From Oscillospiraceae bacterium (GTDB taxonomy: Bacteria; Bacillota; Clostridia; Oscillospirales; Oscillospiraceae): a stretch of 64,000 nucleotides of DNA. Of the stretch, positions 48,065-55,444 are shown piece after piece. The notes beneath the pieces are model-generated. The model was not told the origin of the DNA, ran no database searches, and worked only from the letters and a program-made list of their open reading frames with translations. Where the stretch lies: positions 1 to 64,000 of the forward strand of contig JAGBBD010000050.1 in the NCBI GenBank assembly GCA_017938625.1, in the 5' to 3' direction. Position 1 is the first letter of the stretch. The number at the start of each line of letters is the position of its first letter. The position numbers were made by a program, and so were the translations under genes.

Positions 48065-49600
48065 GTGCGAAGAAAAGTGAAAAAAATCATGGTCAACCGT
48101 GTGGTGGCGGTGGGTCTTGCCATTTTGCTGCAGCTGGCGGTGTTCCTTGCCATGATGCTGTGGCTGTCGGACTATCGACGCTGGGTACAGGTGGTCATGA
48201 CAGTCCTGTCGGGCATCTCCGTGCTGTATCTGCTCTATGACAGCGCCAACTCCTCCTATAAGATCTCGTGGATCATTCTGATTCTGGCATTTCCCGTGGC
48301 AGGCATCTGTATCTACATGACCTTTGGCGGCAGACGGCTCAGCAGAAGCGTCCGAAAAAAGATGTTCCGTGCCGATGAGATCATCCGCTCCAACCTGTGG
48401 CAGGAGAAGATCACCTTTGAGACCCTGCAGTCCGTGTCTGATCCCGGTGCTGCCATGTCCTCGTATCTGAACAATACCACAGGCTTTCCTGCCTATGACA
48501 ACACCCACACGGAATATTTTTCCCAGGGCGAAGCAGCTTATGAGCGGATGCTGCAGGAACTGAAAAAGGCAGAAAAGTATATTTTCTTAGAGTATTTCAT
48601 CATTGGCGAAGGCGTGATGTGGGACGGCATTTTGCAGATTCTGAAGGAAAAAGCCGCAGCCGGTGTAGATGTGCGCGTCATGTATGACGGCTTCGGCTGT
48701 ATGACCACTCTGCCGACGCATTATGAGCGTACCCTTGCCGCATGGGGCATCCGCGCCAAGGTCTTCAATCCGGTGCTGCCTGTGCTGACAGGCAGAGTCA
48801 ATAACCGCAGCCACCGCAAGCTGACCATCATCGACGGCAAGGTGGGCTTTACCGGCGGTATCAATCTGGCGGATGAATACATCAATGAAGAAGAGCGCTT
48901 CGGTCACTGGAAGGACTGCGGCATCTGTCTCAAGGGCGAAGGCGTCTGGGCTATGACGGTCATGTTCCTGTCCATGTGGGACAGCCAGACCGGAGAGCGG
49001 GAGAATGTTTCCGCCTTCCGTCCCGAGTATCCCTATCGTCTGGCAGGCGGCGAAGGCTTTGTCCAGCCCTATGCCGATACCCCTCTGGATACGGAGGATG
49101 TGTCGGAAAATCTGCTGGTCAATCTGTTTCAGCGTGCGGTGCACTCTATTTACATTATGACGCCGTATCTGATCCTGGACGATAAGATCACATCTTCCTT
49201 GCTGTGTGCCGCCAAGTCCGGCGTGGATGTGCGCATCATCACGCCCCATGTGCCGGATAAGTGGTATGTCCATGCGGTGACGAGAGCCAACTATGAAATG
49301 CTCACGGAAGCCGGTATCCGAATCTATGAATACACTCCGGGTTTTATCCATTCCAAGGTCTATCTGGTGGATGACCGCTATGCCGTGACCGGCACGGTCA
49401 ATCTGGATTTCCGCAGTCTGTATCTGCATTTTGAAAATGCGGTGTTCCTCTATGAGCCTACCTGCATCGCTTCCGTGGCGGATGATTTCCAGCGCACGTT
49501 CCCCCAGTGCGAGGAGATCACATGGCGCAAATGCCGCAACACAGGTCTGCGGCAGCGTCTGATTCGTGCAGCTTTGCGGATTTTTGCGCCTTTGATGTAA
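48065..49600 (+). CDS. cls: Cardiolipin synthase (phospholipase D family)
   Basis: The 511-aa membrane enzyme condenses two phosphatidylglycerol molecules. Two or three N-terminal membrane segments (residues 10-35, 40-58, 68-88) precede a duplicated PLD domain with HKD motifs HRKLTIIDGKVGFTGG and HSKVYLVDDRYAVTGTVNLD. All catalytic residues are present. The GTG start at 48065 follows GGAGGTGATACA. Confidence 0.94.
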   Translation: MRRKVKKIMVNRVVAVGLAILLQLAVFLAMMLWLSDYRRWVQVVMTVLSGISVLYLLYDSANSSYKISWIILILAFPVAGICIYMTFGGRRLSRSVRKKMFRADEIIRSNLWQEKITFETLQSVSDPGAAMSSYLNNTTGFPAYDNTHTEYFSQGEAAYERMLQELKKAEKYIFLEYFIIGEGVMWDGILQILKEKAAAGVDVRVMYDGFGCMTTLPTHYERTLAAWGIRAKVFNPVLPVLTGRVNNRSHRKLTIIDGKVGFTGGINLADEYINEEERFGHWKDCGICLKGEGVWAMTVMFLSMWDSQTGERENVSAFRPEYPYRLAGGEGFVQPYADTPLDTEDVSENLLVNLFQRAVHSIYIMTPYLILDDKITSSLLCAAKSGVDVRIITPHVPDKWYVHAVTRANYEMLTEAGIRIYEYTPGFIHSKVYLVDDRYAVTGTVNLDFRSLYLHFENAVFLYEPTCIASVADDFQRTFPQCEEITWRKCRNTGLRQRLIRAALRIFAPLM

Positions 49601-49679
49601 GAATTTGGTATAAAAATACCATTGAAAAGTGAACAAAACAAGGCTATAATGAGGAAAAACCGAAAGGAAGGTTTCTTAC

Positions 49680-49910
49680 ATGAAAAAAGTTATCTGCAAA
49701 AAAGAATACGATACCGAAACTGCTTCCCTGATCAAGCAGTACACCGTGGGCGCTTTTGGTGATCCCGCCGGCTTCGAAGAGACTCTGTACCAGACCGCTG
49801 ATGGTCTGTACTTTGTCTATGTCTGCGGCGGCGAGGCTTCTCCCTATCCCACCGAAGACATCCAGCGCATCGCCAAGACCAAGGTCAAGGAGTGGCTGGC
49901 AAACCACTAA
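49680..49910 (+). CDS. 76-aa protein of unknown function
   Basis: A small alpha/beta protein (MKKVICKKEYDTETASLIKQ...) with codon use like that of highly expressed genes. AAAGGAAGG precedes the ATG; a strong terminator follows at 49920, and TATAAT lies at about 49643, so it is transcribed alone. The start MKKxxxKKxYDTETAxLI looks like a conserved small-protein family of Clostridia, but the function is not known. Confidence 0.7.
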   Translation: MKKVICKKEYDTETASLIKQYTVGAFGDPAGFEETLYQTADGLYFVYVCGGEASPYPTEDIQRIAKTKVKEWLANH

Positions 49911-49919
49911 GCGAAAAAG

Positions 49920-49950
49920 CGGCGTTCATTGATATGAACGCCGTTTTTTT
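49920..49950 (+). terminator. Terminator of the 76-aa gene
   Basis: CGGCGTTCAT-TGAT-ATGAACGCCG followed by seven T's. Confidence 0.92.
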
Positions 49951-49951
49951 A

Positions 49952-50066
49952 ATTGACAATATCGCTTCGCGACAGATTGGAAAGGCCCTGCCATGCTTGT
50001 CATTGCGAGGGAGAATCTGAAAGATTCGACCGTGGCAATCTCAGGGCCGTTTTAGATTGCCACATA
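49952..50066. repeat. Dispersed repeats before the SDR gene
   Basis: ATTGACAATATCGCTTCGCGACAGATTG (49951-49978) and a CATTGCGAGGG...CGTGGCAATCTC / AGATTGCCAC element (50001-50063). Confidence 0.7.
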
Positions 50067-50088
50067 TGAGGGATTGAAAGGAGAAACT

Positions 50089-50793
50089 ATGTTTCACGAT
50101 AAAGTAGTTGTTATCACAGGCGGCGCGCAGGGCATCGGCAGATGCATGGCGCAGGAATTCAGAAAGCAGGGCGCAAAAGTCTGCGTCATCGATGTGCAGC
50201 CGGGCGACCACTATGTGGGAGATATCTCCAAAAAGGACGTGCTGGAGGCTTTCGCCGCCCATGTCATCGGCGAGCACGGTCACATCGATGTACTGGTCAA
50301 CAATGCGCTTCCCATTATGCGCGGTCTGGATGCGTGCACCTATGAGGAATTTGAGTATGCTCTGCAGGTGGGCGTCACCGCACCCTTTTACCTCAGCAAG
50401 CTCTTTGCGCCTCACTTTGCACCCGGCGGCAGTATTCTGAACATCTCCTCTTCCCGTGACAGAATGAGCCAGCCCCAGTCCGAGAGCTACACCGCAGCCA
50501 AGGGCGGCATCCATGCTCTGACCCATGCACTGGCTGTGAGTCTGGCAGGTCGGGTACGGGTCAACTCCATCTCTCCCGGCTGGATCGATACGGATTACCG
50601 TGTTTACGAAGGCCCCGATGCCACCCAGCAGCCTGCGGGCAGAGTGGGTGATCCCATGGACATTGCCAACATGGCGCTGTTTCTGTGCTCAGACAAGGCA
50701 GGCTTTATCACAGGCGAAAACGTCTGCATCGACGGCGGCATGACCAAGCTCATGATCTACCATGGCGACCACGGATGGACGCTAAATAATTGA
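50089..50793 (+). CDS. Short-chain dehydrogenase/reductase
   Basis: The 234-aa classical SDR has the cofactor motif TGGAQGIG (residues 10-17), the NNALP equivalent of NNAG, and the catalytic Ser and YTAAK motif in SSSRDRMSQPQSESYTAAKG; the C-terminus has the LCSDKAGFITGENVCIDGGM block. An acidic residue at the end of strand 2 (CVIDVQ) suggests NAD(H) preference. Substrate unknown. GAAAGGAGAAACT precedes ATG 50089. Confidence 0.9.
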   Translation: MFHDKVVVITGGAQGIGRCMAQEFRKQGAKVCVIDVQPGDHYVGDISKKDVLEAFAAHVIGEHGHIDVLVNNALPIMRGLDACTYEEFEYALQVGVTAPFYLSKLFAPHFAPGGSILNISSSRDRMSQPQSESYTAAKGGIHALTHALAVSLAGRVRVNSISPGWIDTDYRVYEGPDATQQPAGRVGDPMDIANMALFLCSDKAGFITGENVCIDGGMTKLMIYHGDHGWTLNN

Positions 50794-50920
50794 CAATTGA
50801 TAATGGACAATTGACGATTGTGGTGTCGCTGTGCGACAGATTGAAATTTTGGTTTGCACCCATTAAGCCTTCCCCTCTCAGGGGAAGGTGCCGAACAAAG
50901 TGAGGCGGATGAGGTGTGTG
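50794..50920. repeat. Dispersed repeats after the SDR gene
   Basis: Tandem ATTGACAATTGATAATGG words, a GTGTCGCTGTGCGACAGATT palindrome (50822-50841) and a CCTTCCCCT-CTC-AGGGGAAGG hairpin with GAACAAAGTGAGGCGGATGAGG (50869-50914). Confidence 0.7.
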
Positions 50921-50930
50921 CAGGCAGCAA

Positions 50931-50964
50931 AAGAAGGACGCAGCGTTTTTGCTGCGTCCTTCTT
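50931..50964 (-). terminator. Terminator of the Lar-like gene
   Basis: AAGAAGGACGCAGC-GTTTTT-GCTGCGTCCTTCTT; TTTTGC follows on the minus strand. Confidence 0.8.
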
Positions 50965-50976
50965 GATTGGAAAGAT

Positions 50977-51198
50977 TTATTCTCCCGGGCTGGGACTTGT
51001 GACCTTGCCCAAGTTCCAGGTGTAGGCGGCGCTTTCGGCAGCCTTTCGGCGGTCTTCGGGCTTGGAATAGGTGGCGATGGCAGTCTGCGCGCCGCAGTCG
51101 CAGCACTGGATGGTAAATGCCCAGCCGCCTTCTTCAAACATGGCTGCAGCGCCGCCGCAGATGGGGCAGTCCTGCAGAGAAATATCACTTAGATCCAT
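50977..51198 (-). CDS. Lar-family (restriction alleviation-type) zinc protein
   Basis: The 73-aa protein has a two-pair cysteine module (CPICGG ... CCDCGA) around an aromatic core (GWAFTIQ), followed by a helix (DRRKAAESAAYTWN) typical of Lar-like proteins, which in Rac prophage modulate type I restriction; most homologues are uncharacterised. AAGGAGGATACCCAT precedes ATG 51198. It is 54 bp from the ABC-F gene stop on the same strand. Confidence 0.75.
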   Translation of the reverse strand: MDLSDISLQDCPICGGAAAMFEEGGWAFTIQCCDCGAQTAIATYSKPEDRRKAAESAAYTWNLGKVTSPSPGE

Positions 51199-51251
51199 AT
51201 GGGTATCCTCCTTGTGGTTTGGTAACAGAGTATCATTTATCAAATGCGGTG

Positions 51252-53027
51252 TCAAGAGTCGGCGGCAATGCGCTCTGCCAGCTCATTGAGATAGACCCAG
51301 CGCTCCATTTTTTCCTCCAGCTTCTGCTGCAGCTGTTCTTTTTCCTCCATAGCATTCTGCAGCGCCACAAAGTCTGCGCCGCTGGCAGCGATACGCCCTT
51401 CGCAGTCCTCCAGCTGCTGCTCCAGAGCGGCGATGTCGTCATCAATGGTGGCAAATTCCCGCTGCTCGTTGTAGGAAAACTTCAGCTTTTTGTTTTTTGG
51501 CTTTTCCTGTGCCGCCTTGGGAGCTGCCTTGACGCGCACAGGCTCTGTGAGCTCGCGCTTTTGCAGATAGTCTCCGTAGTTGCCTGTGTAGCGCTCCACC
51601 TGTCCGCCGGAGCACACTTCGAAGATCTGTTCCGCCACGCGGTCAAGGAAATAGCGGTCATGGGACACGGCGATGACAGGGCCGGGGAAATGTTCCAGAT
51701 AGTCCTCCAGAATGGATAAGGTGGTAATATCCAGGTCGTTGGTAGGCTCGTCCAGCAGGAGCACATTGGGTGCTGCCATGAGGATGCTCAGAAGATACAC
51801 TCTGCGCTTCTCGCCGCCGGAGAGCCTGCCGATGGGGCTGTGCTGCATGGCAGGGGGGAACAGGAACCGCTCCAGCATCTGCGATGCGGTGAAGCTGCCC
51901 TCGTCTGTCCGGACTTCCGAGGCGATGCCGCGGATCAGCTCTATGACGGTCATATTGGGGTCAAGCTCTCTGCCCTCCTGGGTAAAGTAGCCGATCTGCA
52001 CCGTGGCGCCTGTTTCGATATTGCCCTCATCCGGCGGAAAACGTCCTGCGATCAGATTGAGAAGCGTGGATTTTCCTGCGCCGTTTCTGCCCACGATGCC
52101 GATGCGGTCTTCCCGCAGCAGCCGATAGGAAAAATCCCGGAGCACGCATTTGTCATCAAAGGACTTGCTCACGCCCTCCAGATTGAGGATCTGCTTGCCC
52201 AGTCGGCTGGATGCCGCACCTATCTGCACCGTGTCGTCATACTGCGGTGCCTGCTGATTTTTTAACGCTTCGTAGCGGTCGATGCGCTCCTTGCTCTTGG
52301 TGGTGCGCGCCTTACAGCCGCGGATGATCCATTGGTACTCATGGCGCAGAATGGTCTGGCGCTTGCGCTCAGAGGCCTCCGCCATCTCCTCCCGCTGGGC
52401 TTTCAGCTCCAGATATTTGGAGTAGTTGGCTTCAAAATAGCTCAGCTTGCCGCGGCTCAGCTCTGCGATTCTGGTGGCGACGCGCTCTAAAAAATAGCGG
52501 TCGTGGGTCACCATGACGATGCCGCCGGGGAAGGAAATGAGCTTCTGCTCCAGCCATGCGGTCATTTCGCTGTCCAGATGGTTGGTAGGCTCATCTAAAA
52601 TCAGAACGTCGGCAGGCTGCAGCAGGGCAGCTGCCAGCGCCACACGCTTGCGCTGACCGCCGGAGAGCACGGCAACGGGTTCATACACATTTTCAATACC
52701 CAGCTTGCTGAGCATGGTGATGGCTTCATATTCATGGACCTGACGGAAGCTGTCATCCTGACTGGCGAAGACCTGTTCCAATACGGTCAGATTTTCATCC
52801 ATGGGTGGGTTCTGTGGCAGGAACACCACCTGCACATTGGGAAACCGTGTCACAATGCCCTTGTCCGGCTCTTCTCTGCCTGCAAGACAGCGCAGGAAGG
52901 TGGACTTGCCGGTGCCGTTGATGCCGATGACGCCCACTTTGTCACCGGGCTCTAAATATAAGGAGGCATCCCTCAGAAGTTCCTTGATGCCGTAGTTGAT
53001 GCTGATCTGTTCGGCGGATAGCAGCAT
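51252..53027 (-). CDS. ABC-F family ATPase
   Basis: The 591-aa soluble protein has two ABC domains: Walker A GINGTGKST and GRNGAGKST, signatures LSGGQRKRV and LSGGEKRRV, and Walker B LILDEPTNHLD and LLLDEPTNDLD. A linker of about 80 residues joins them, and a C-terminal coiled coil (about 510-590) gives the Uup/YdiF-like layout. Such proteins act on ribosomes rather than membranes. ATG 53027 follows GCGAGGTGATATC; it is divergent from dapF. Confidence 0.92.
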   Translation of the reverse strand: MLLSAEQISINYGIKELLRDASLYLEPGDKVGVIGINGTGKSTFLRCLAGREEPDKGIVTRFPNVQVVFLPQNPPMDENLTVLEQVFASQDDSFRQVHEYEAITMLSKLGIENVYEPVAVLSGGQRKRVALAAALLQPADVLILDEPTNHLDSEMTAWLEQKLISFPGGIVMVTHDRYFLERVATRIAELSRGKLSYFEANYSKYLELKAQREEMAEASERKRQTILRHEYQWIIRGCKARTTKSKERIDRYEALKNQQAPQYDDTVQIGAASSRLGKQILNLEGVSKSFDDKCVLRDFSYRLLREDRIGIVGRNGAGKSTLLNLIAGRFPPDEGNIETGATVQIGYFTQEGRELDPNMTVIELIRGIASEVRTDEGSFTASQMLERFLFPPAMQHSPIGRLSGGEKRRVYLLSILMAAPNVLLLDEPTNDLDITTLSILEDYLEHFPGPVIAVSHDRYFLDRVAEQIFEVCSGGQVERYTGNYGDYLQKRELTEPVRVKAAPKAAQEKPKNKKLKFSYNEQREFATIDDDIAALEQQLEDCEGRIAASGADFVALQNAMEEKEQLQQKLEEKMERWVYLNELAERIAADS

Positions 53028-53117
53028 GATATCACCTCGCCCGACTATTATACCCTGTTTTCTCCCACCTTGACAAGGGGCAAAACCATTGCCATAATGG
53101 AGGAAAGGAGTGATCAT

Positions 53118-53942
53118 ATGCACTTTTATAAATATCACGGACTGGGAAACGATTTTGTTCTGACCCTCGATCTGGACGGCACGGTGGAAGCCTCCCCGGA
53201 GCGGGCACGGAAGCTCTGTGACCGCCATACAGGCATCGGTGCAGACGGCTGGATGCTCATCCGTCCTTCCGATACCTGCGATACCCGGATGCATCTTTAT
53301 AATTCCGACGGCTCTGTGGCGGAAATGTGCGGCAACGGTCTGCGCTGCTTTGCCAAGTTCGTCTATGACCATAAGCTGGTGGAGAAAGAGGATTTCACCG
53401 TGCAGACGCCGGCCGGCGTCATGCAGGTGCATGTAACGGCAAAGGACGGCTGTGCGGAGCAGATCACCGCCAACATCGGTGCGCCCACCTTTGAAAAGTC
53501 TGCCATTCCCATGGTGGGCGAGGGTGAGTGCGACAGAGAGTCCATCACGGCGCTGGACAAGACCTTCACCATCTCCGCCTGCCTGATGGGTGTGCCCCAT
53601 GTGGTGGTTTTCGGCAGGGATTTTGACGATGCGCTGGTGGCAAAATACGGCCCTGTGCTGGAGTGCCACCCCGCCTTCCCCCGGAAAGCCAACATCAACT
53701 TTGCCAATATTATAGACGAAAAAACCGTTCATGTGCGAACGTGGGAGCGCGGCTGCGGCAGGACGCTTGCCTGCGGTACCGGCTCCTGTGCCACGGCGGT
53801 GCTGTGCCACAAGTCCGGCTTTACAGCAGACGAAGTGGAGATCCGTCTGCAGGAAGGAAGCCTCTTCATCAAGGTCACCCGGGAGGGCGTGGTCATGACC
53901 GGCCCTGCCGCATTGGCGTTTGAAGGCGAGACCAGTTTGTAA
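53118..53942 (+). CDS. dapF: Diaminopimelate epimerase
   Basis: The 274-aa enzyme interconverts LL- and meso-diaminopimelate for lysine and peptidoglycan. The two catalytic cysteines are at C71 (EMCGNGLRC) and C219 (LACGTGSCATAV), and the N-terminal KYHGLGNDFV motif is intact. AAAGGAGTGATCAT precedes ATG 53118. Confidence 0.96.
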   Translation: MHFYKYHGLGNDFVLTLDLDGTVEASPERARKLCDRHTGIGADGWMLIRPSDTCDTRMHLYNSDGSVAEMCGNGLRCFAKFVYDHKLVEKEDFTVQTPAGVMQVHVTAKDGCAEQITANIGAPTFEKSAIPMVGEGECDRESITALDKTFTISACLMGVPHVVVFGRDFDDALVAKYGPVLECHPAFPRKANINFANIIDEKTVHVRTWERGCGRTLACGTGSCATAVLCHKSGFTADEVEIRLQEGSLFIKVTREGVVMTGPAALAFEGETSL

Positions 53943-54027
53943 ATTTTCTACAAACGACACCTTTTGCTATTGACAAATCTCACAAATAGGGGTATCCTTT
54001 TCCAAACATCAAAAAGGAGGCCCTGCT

Positions 54028-54258
54028 ATGATTACCAAAAAGCGCATTTACAACATCACCGAACTGCAGAAGCTCCAGGCTCTTGCCACAAAATGCAAGG
54101 ATGATGTGACTCTCATGTCCGAGGACGGCTCTGTCAGTGTGGATGCCAAAAGCTTCATCGGACTCTTTGCGCTGGATTTTACAAAACCCGTTCTCGTGGT
54201 GACGGAAAATGCAGAATACCATCAGGCTATCGACCGCATCGGCGAGACGCTGGAATAA
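54028..54258 (+). CDS. HPr-like protein lacking the phospho-histidine
   Basis: The 76-aa protein aligns with HPr over the Ser-46 helix (VSVDAKSFIGLFALDF) and the C-terminal helix (AIDRIGETL). The N-terminal GLHARPA site is absent; the corresponding segment reads NITELQKLQALATKC with no His. It therefore cannot carry phosphate for sugar import at His-15, but keeps a regulatory-serine-like position, as in Crh of Bacillus. AAAGGAGG precedes ATG 54028; a bidirectional terminator follows. Confidence 0.72.
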   Translation: MITKKRIYNITELQKLQALATKCKDDVTLMSEDGSVSVDAKSFIGLFALDFTKPVLVVTENAEYHQAIDRIGETLE

Positions 54259-54293
54259 AAACAGGACTTCCCGTGAGGGAAGTCCTGTTTTTA
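54256..54293. terminator. Bidirectional terminator between HPr-like and AraC genes
   Basis: AAAAACAGGACTTCCC-GTGA-GGGAAGTCCTGTTTTT. Confidence 0.92.
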
Positions 54294-55124
54294 TTCCTCC
54301 TGCCCGGTTTCTCCGCGGCGCTGACGGTGGAGGGCGACGATCTTTTCCTGCCATTGGGTGGGGCTGTCGTGGTCGCTGCCGTATTTTTTAAAGGCTCTGC
54401 AGAAGCCGGAGGGATCGCTGAAGCCGCACATGGCGGCAGTTTCCTTGACGGACAGACCCATGGTCAGATACCGCTTGGCATTGGTCAGTCTTGTCTGCAG
54501 GATGTAGCTCTGGATGTTCATATTGACCTTCTTCTTGAACTTCCGCGTCAGATAATCCGGATCCAGACCAAGCTCCTTGGCGATGCCTGCCACGGTGATG
54601 GGATTCATATAGTTCTTTTTCACATAGTCCAGAATCCATTCCACCGTGTCGATCATGGGTTTTTGCTTGGGTGGCTGCAGCAGGGCGGAGTAGAGGAAAA
54701 ACAGTTCCGACGCCAGCGCGTAAGCCAGACGATAGCTGTCCATGGAATCCAGAACGCACAGGCGCTCAAAGGTGCCGGCAGGGGCCTCCACCACGGGCGG
54801 CAGCTCGGAAAAACGGTGCGCCAGCGTACCTGTAAATGCCACCCAGCGCAGCGCCCAGCGGCTGCCGGGAAGGGGATAAAACCGCGCCGTGACACCTTGG
54901 GGCATGATGATCAGCTGACCGGAACGGACAGGGTAGGTCTGCCCCTTATAGTGCAGCTGTCCCTTGCCGCAGCGGATATAGTGGATCAGACAGTTCTCCA
55001 GCGTGTCAAGCTGAGTACCGCTGTTGGGATTGTTGCCGTCATTGACTGCCTCGCCGCAGAGTACGGGATTGAGCTCCGTTAAATTCTGATTCATGCGCAG
55101 CTGAAAAGGGATCTGTTTCTTCAC
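54291..55124 (-). CDS. AraC-family transcriptional regulator
   Basis: The 277-aa protein has an N-terminal cupin sensor (GQLIIMPQGVTARFYPLP) and a C-terminal double helix-turn-helix (YMNPITVAGIAKELGLDPDY, then LSVKETAAMCGFSDPSGFCR and FKKYGSDHDSPTQW). The cupin and fold suggest response to a sugar or similar small molecule. Start is GTG at 55124 after AAAGGAGTGATTTCC. It is divergent from the giant surface protein gene, which it may control. Confidence 0.92.
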   Translation of the reverse strand: MKKQIPFQLRMNQNLTELNPVLCGEAVNDGNNPNSGTQLDTLENCLIHYIRCGKGQLHYKGQTYPVRSGQLIIMPQGVTARFYPLPGSRWALRWVAFTGTLAHRFSELPPVVEAPAGTFERLCVLDSMDSYRLAYALASELFFLYSALLQPPKQKPMIDTVEWILDYVKKNYMNPITVAGIAKELGLDPDYLTRKFKKKVNMNIQSYILQTRLTNAKRYLTMGLSVKETAAMCGFSDPSGFCRAFKKYGSDHDSPTQWQEKIVALHRQRRGETGQEE

Positions 55125-55444
55125 GGAAATCACTCCTTTGTATAGTCGTATTATTTCATACAATGTCGGATTTCGCAATGGTAAAATCAAAATCTTCGTG
55201 TTATTATGAATTTGTGAAAAGAGTCAGTTTGGGAAGTGTTTCTTGGCTGTGCATTGTGCACAAAAACGAACAATGCCTTTTGTGCTGAGTCACAAACCGA
55301 CTGTGAGATCGGGTGAAAATGTTTCTAAAACGAGGGATATGTTTCTACTGTTTCCAAGTGAGAAAGTGCTATAATGAAATTGTCTTTGGACAACCCGTTA
55401 CAGCACCGTATAAATACATTATTTTAACAGGAGGAGAACAAACC
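55125..55444. promoter_or_regulatory. Control region between AraC regulator and the giant surface protein gene
   Basis: A TATAAT at 55370-55375 has no recognisable -35 at the normal distance, so activation by a regulator such as the adjacent AraC protein is possible. The leader of about 65 nt ends with AACAGGAGGAGAACAAACC before the ATG at 55445. Two similar words, ATGTTTCTA (55319-55327 and 55339-55347), lie upstream. Nothing else is recognised. Confidence 0.5.

Noticed and set aside
50977..51198. Lar-like protein as part of the virion element's anti-restriction system
   Set aside because: It is 30 kb from the cluster and grouped with an ABC-F gene; Lar-like zinc proteins are common chromosomal genes in Clostridia.
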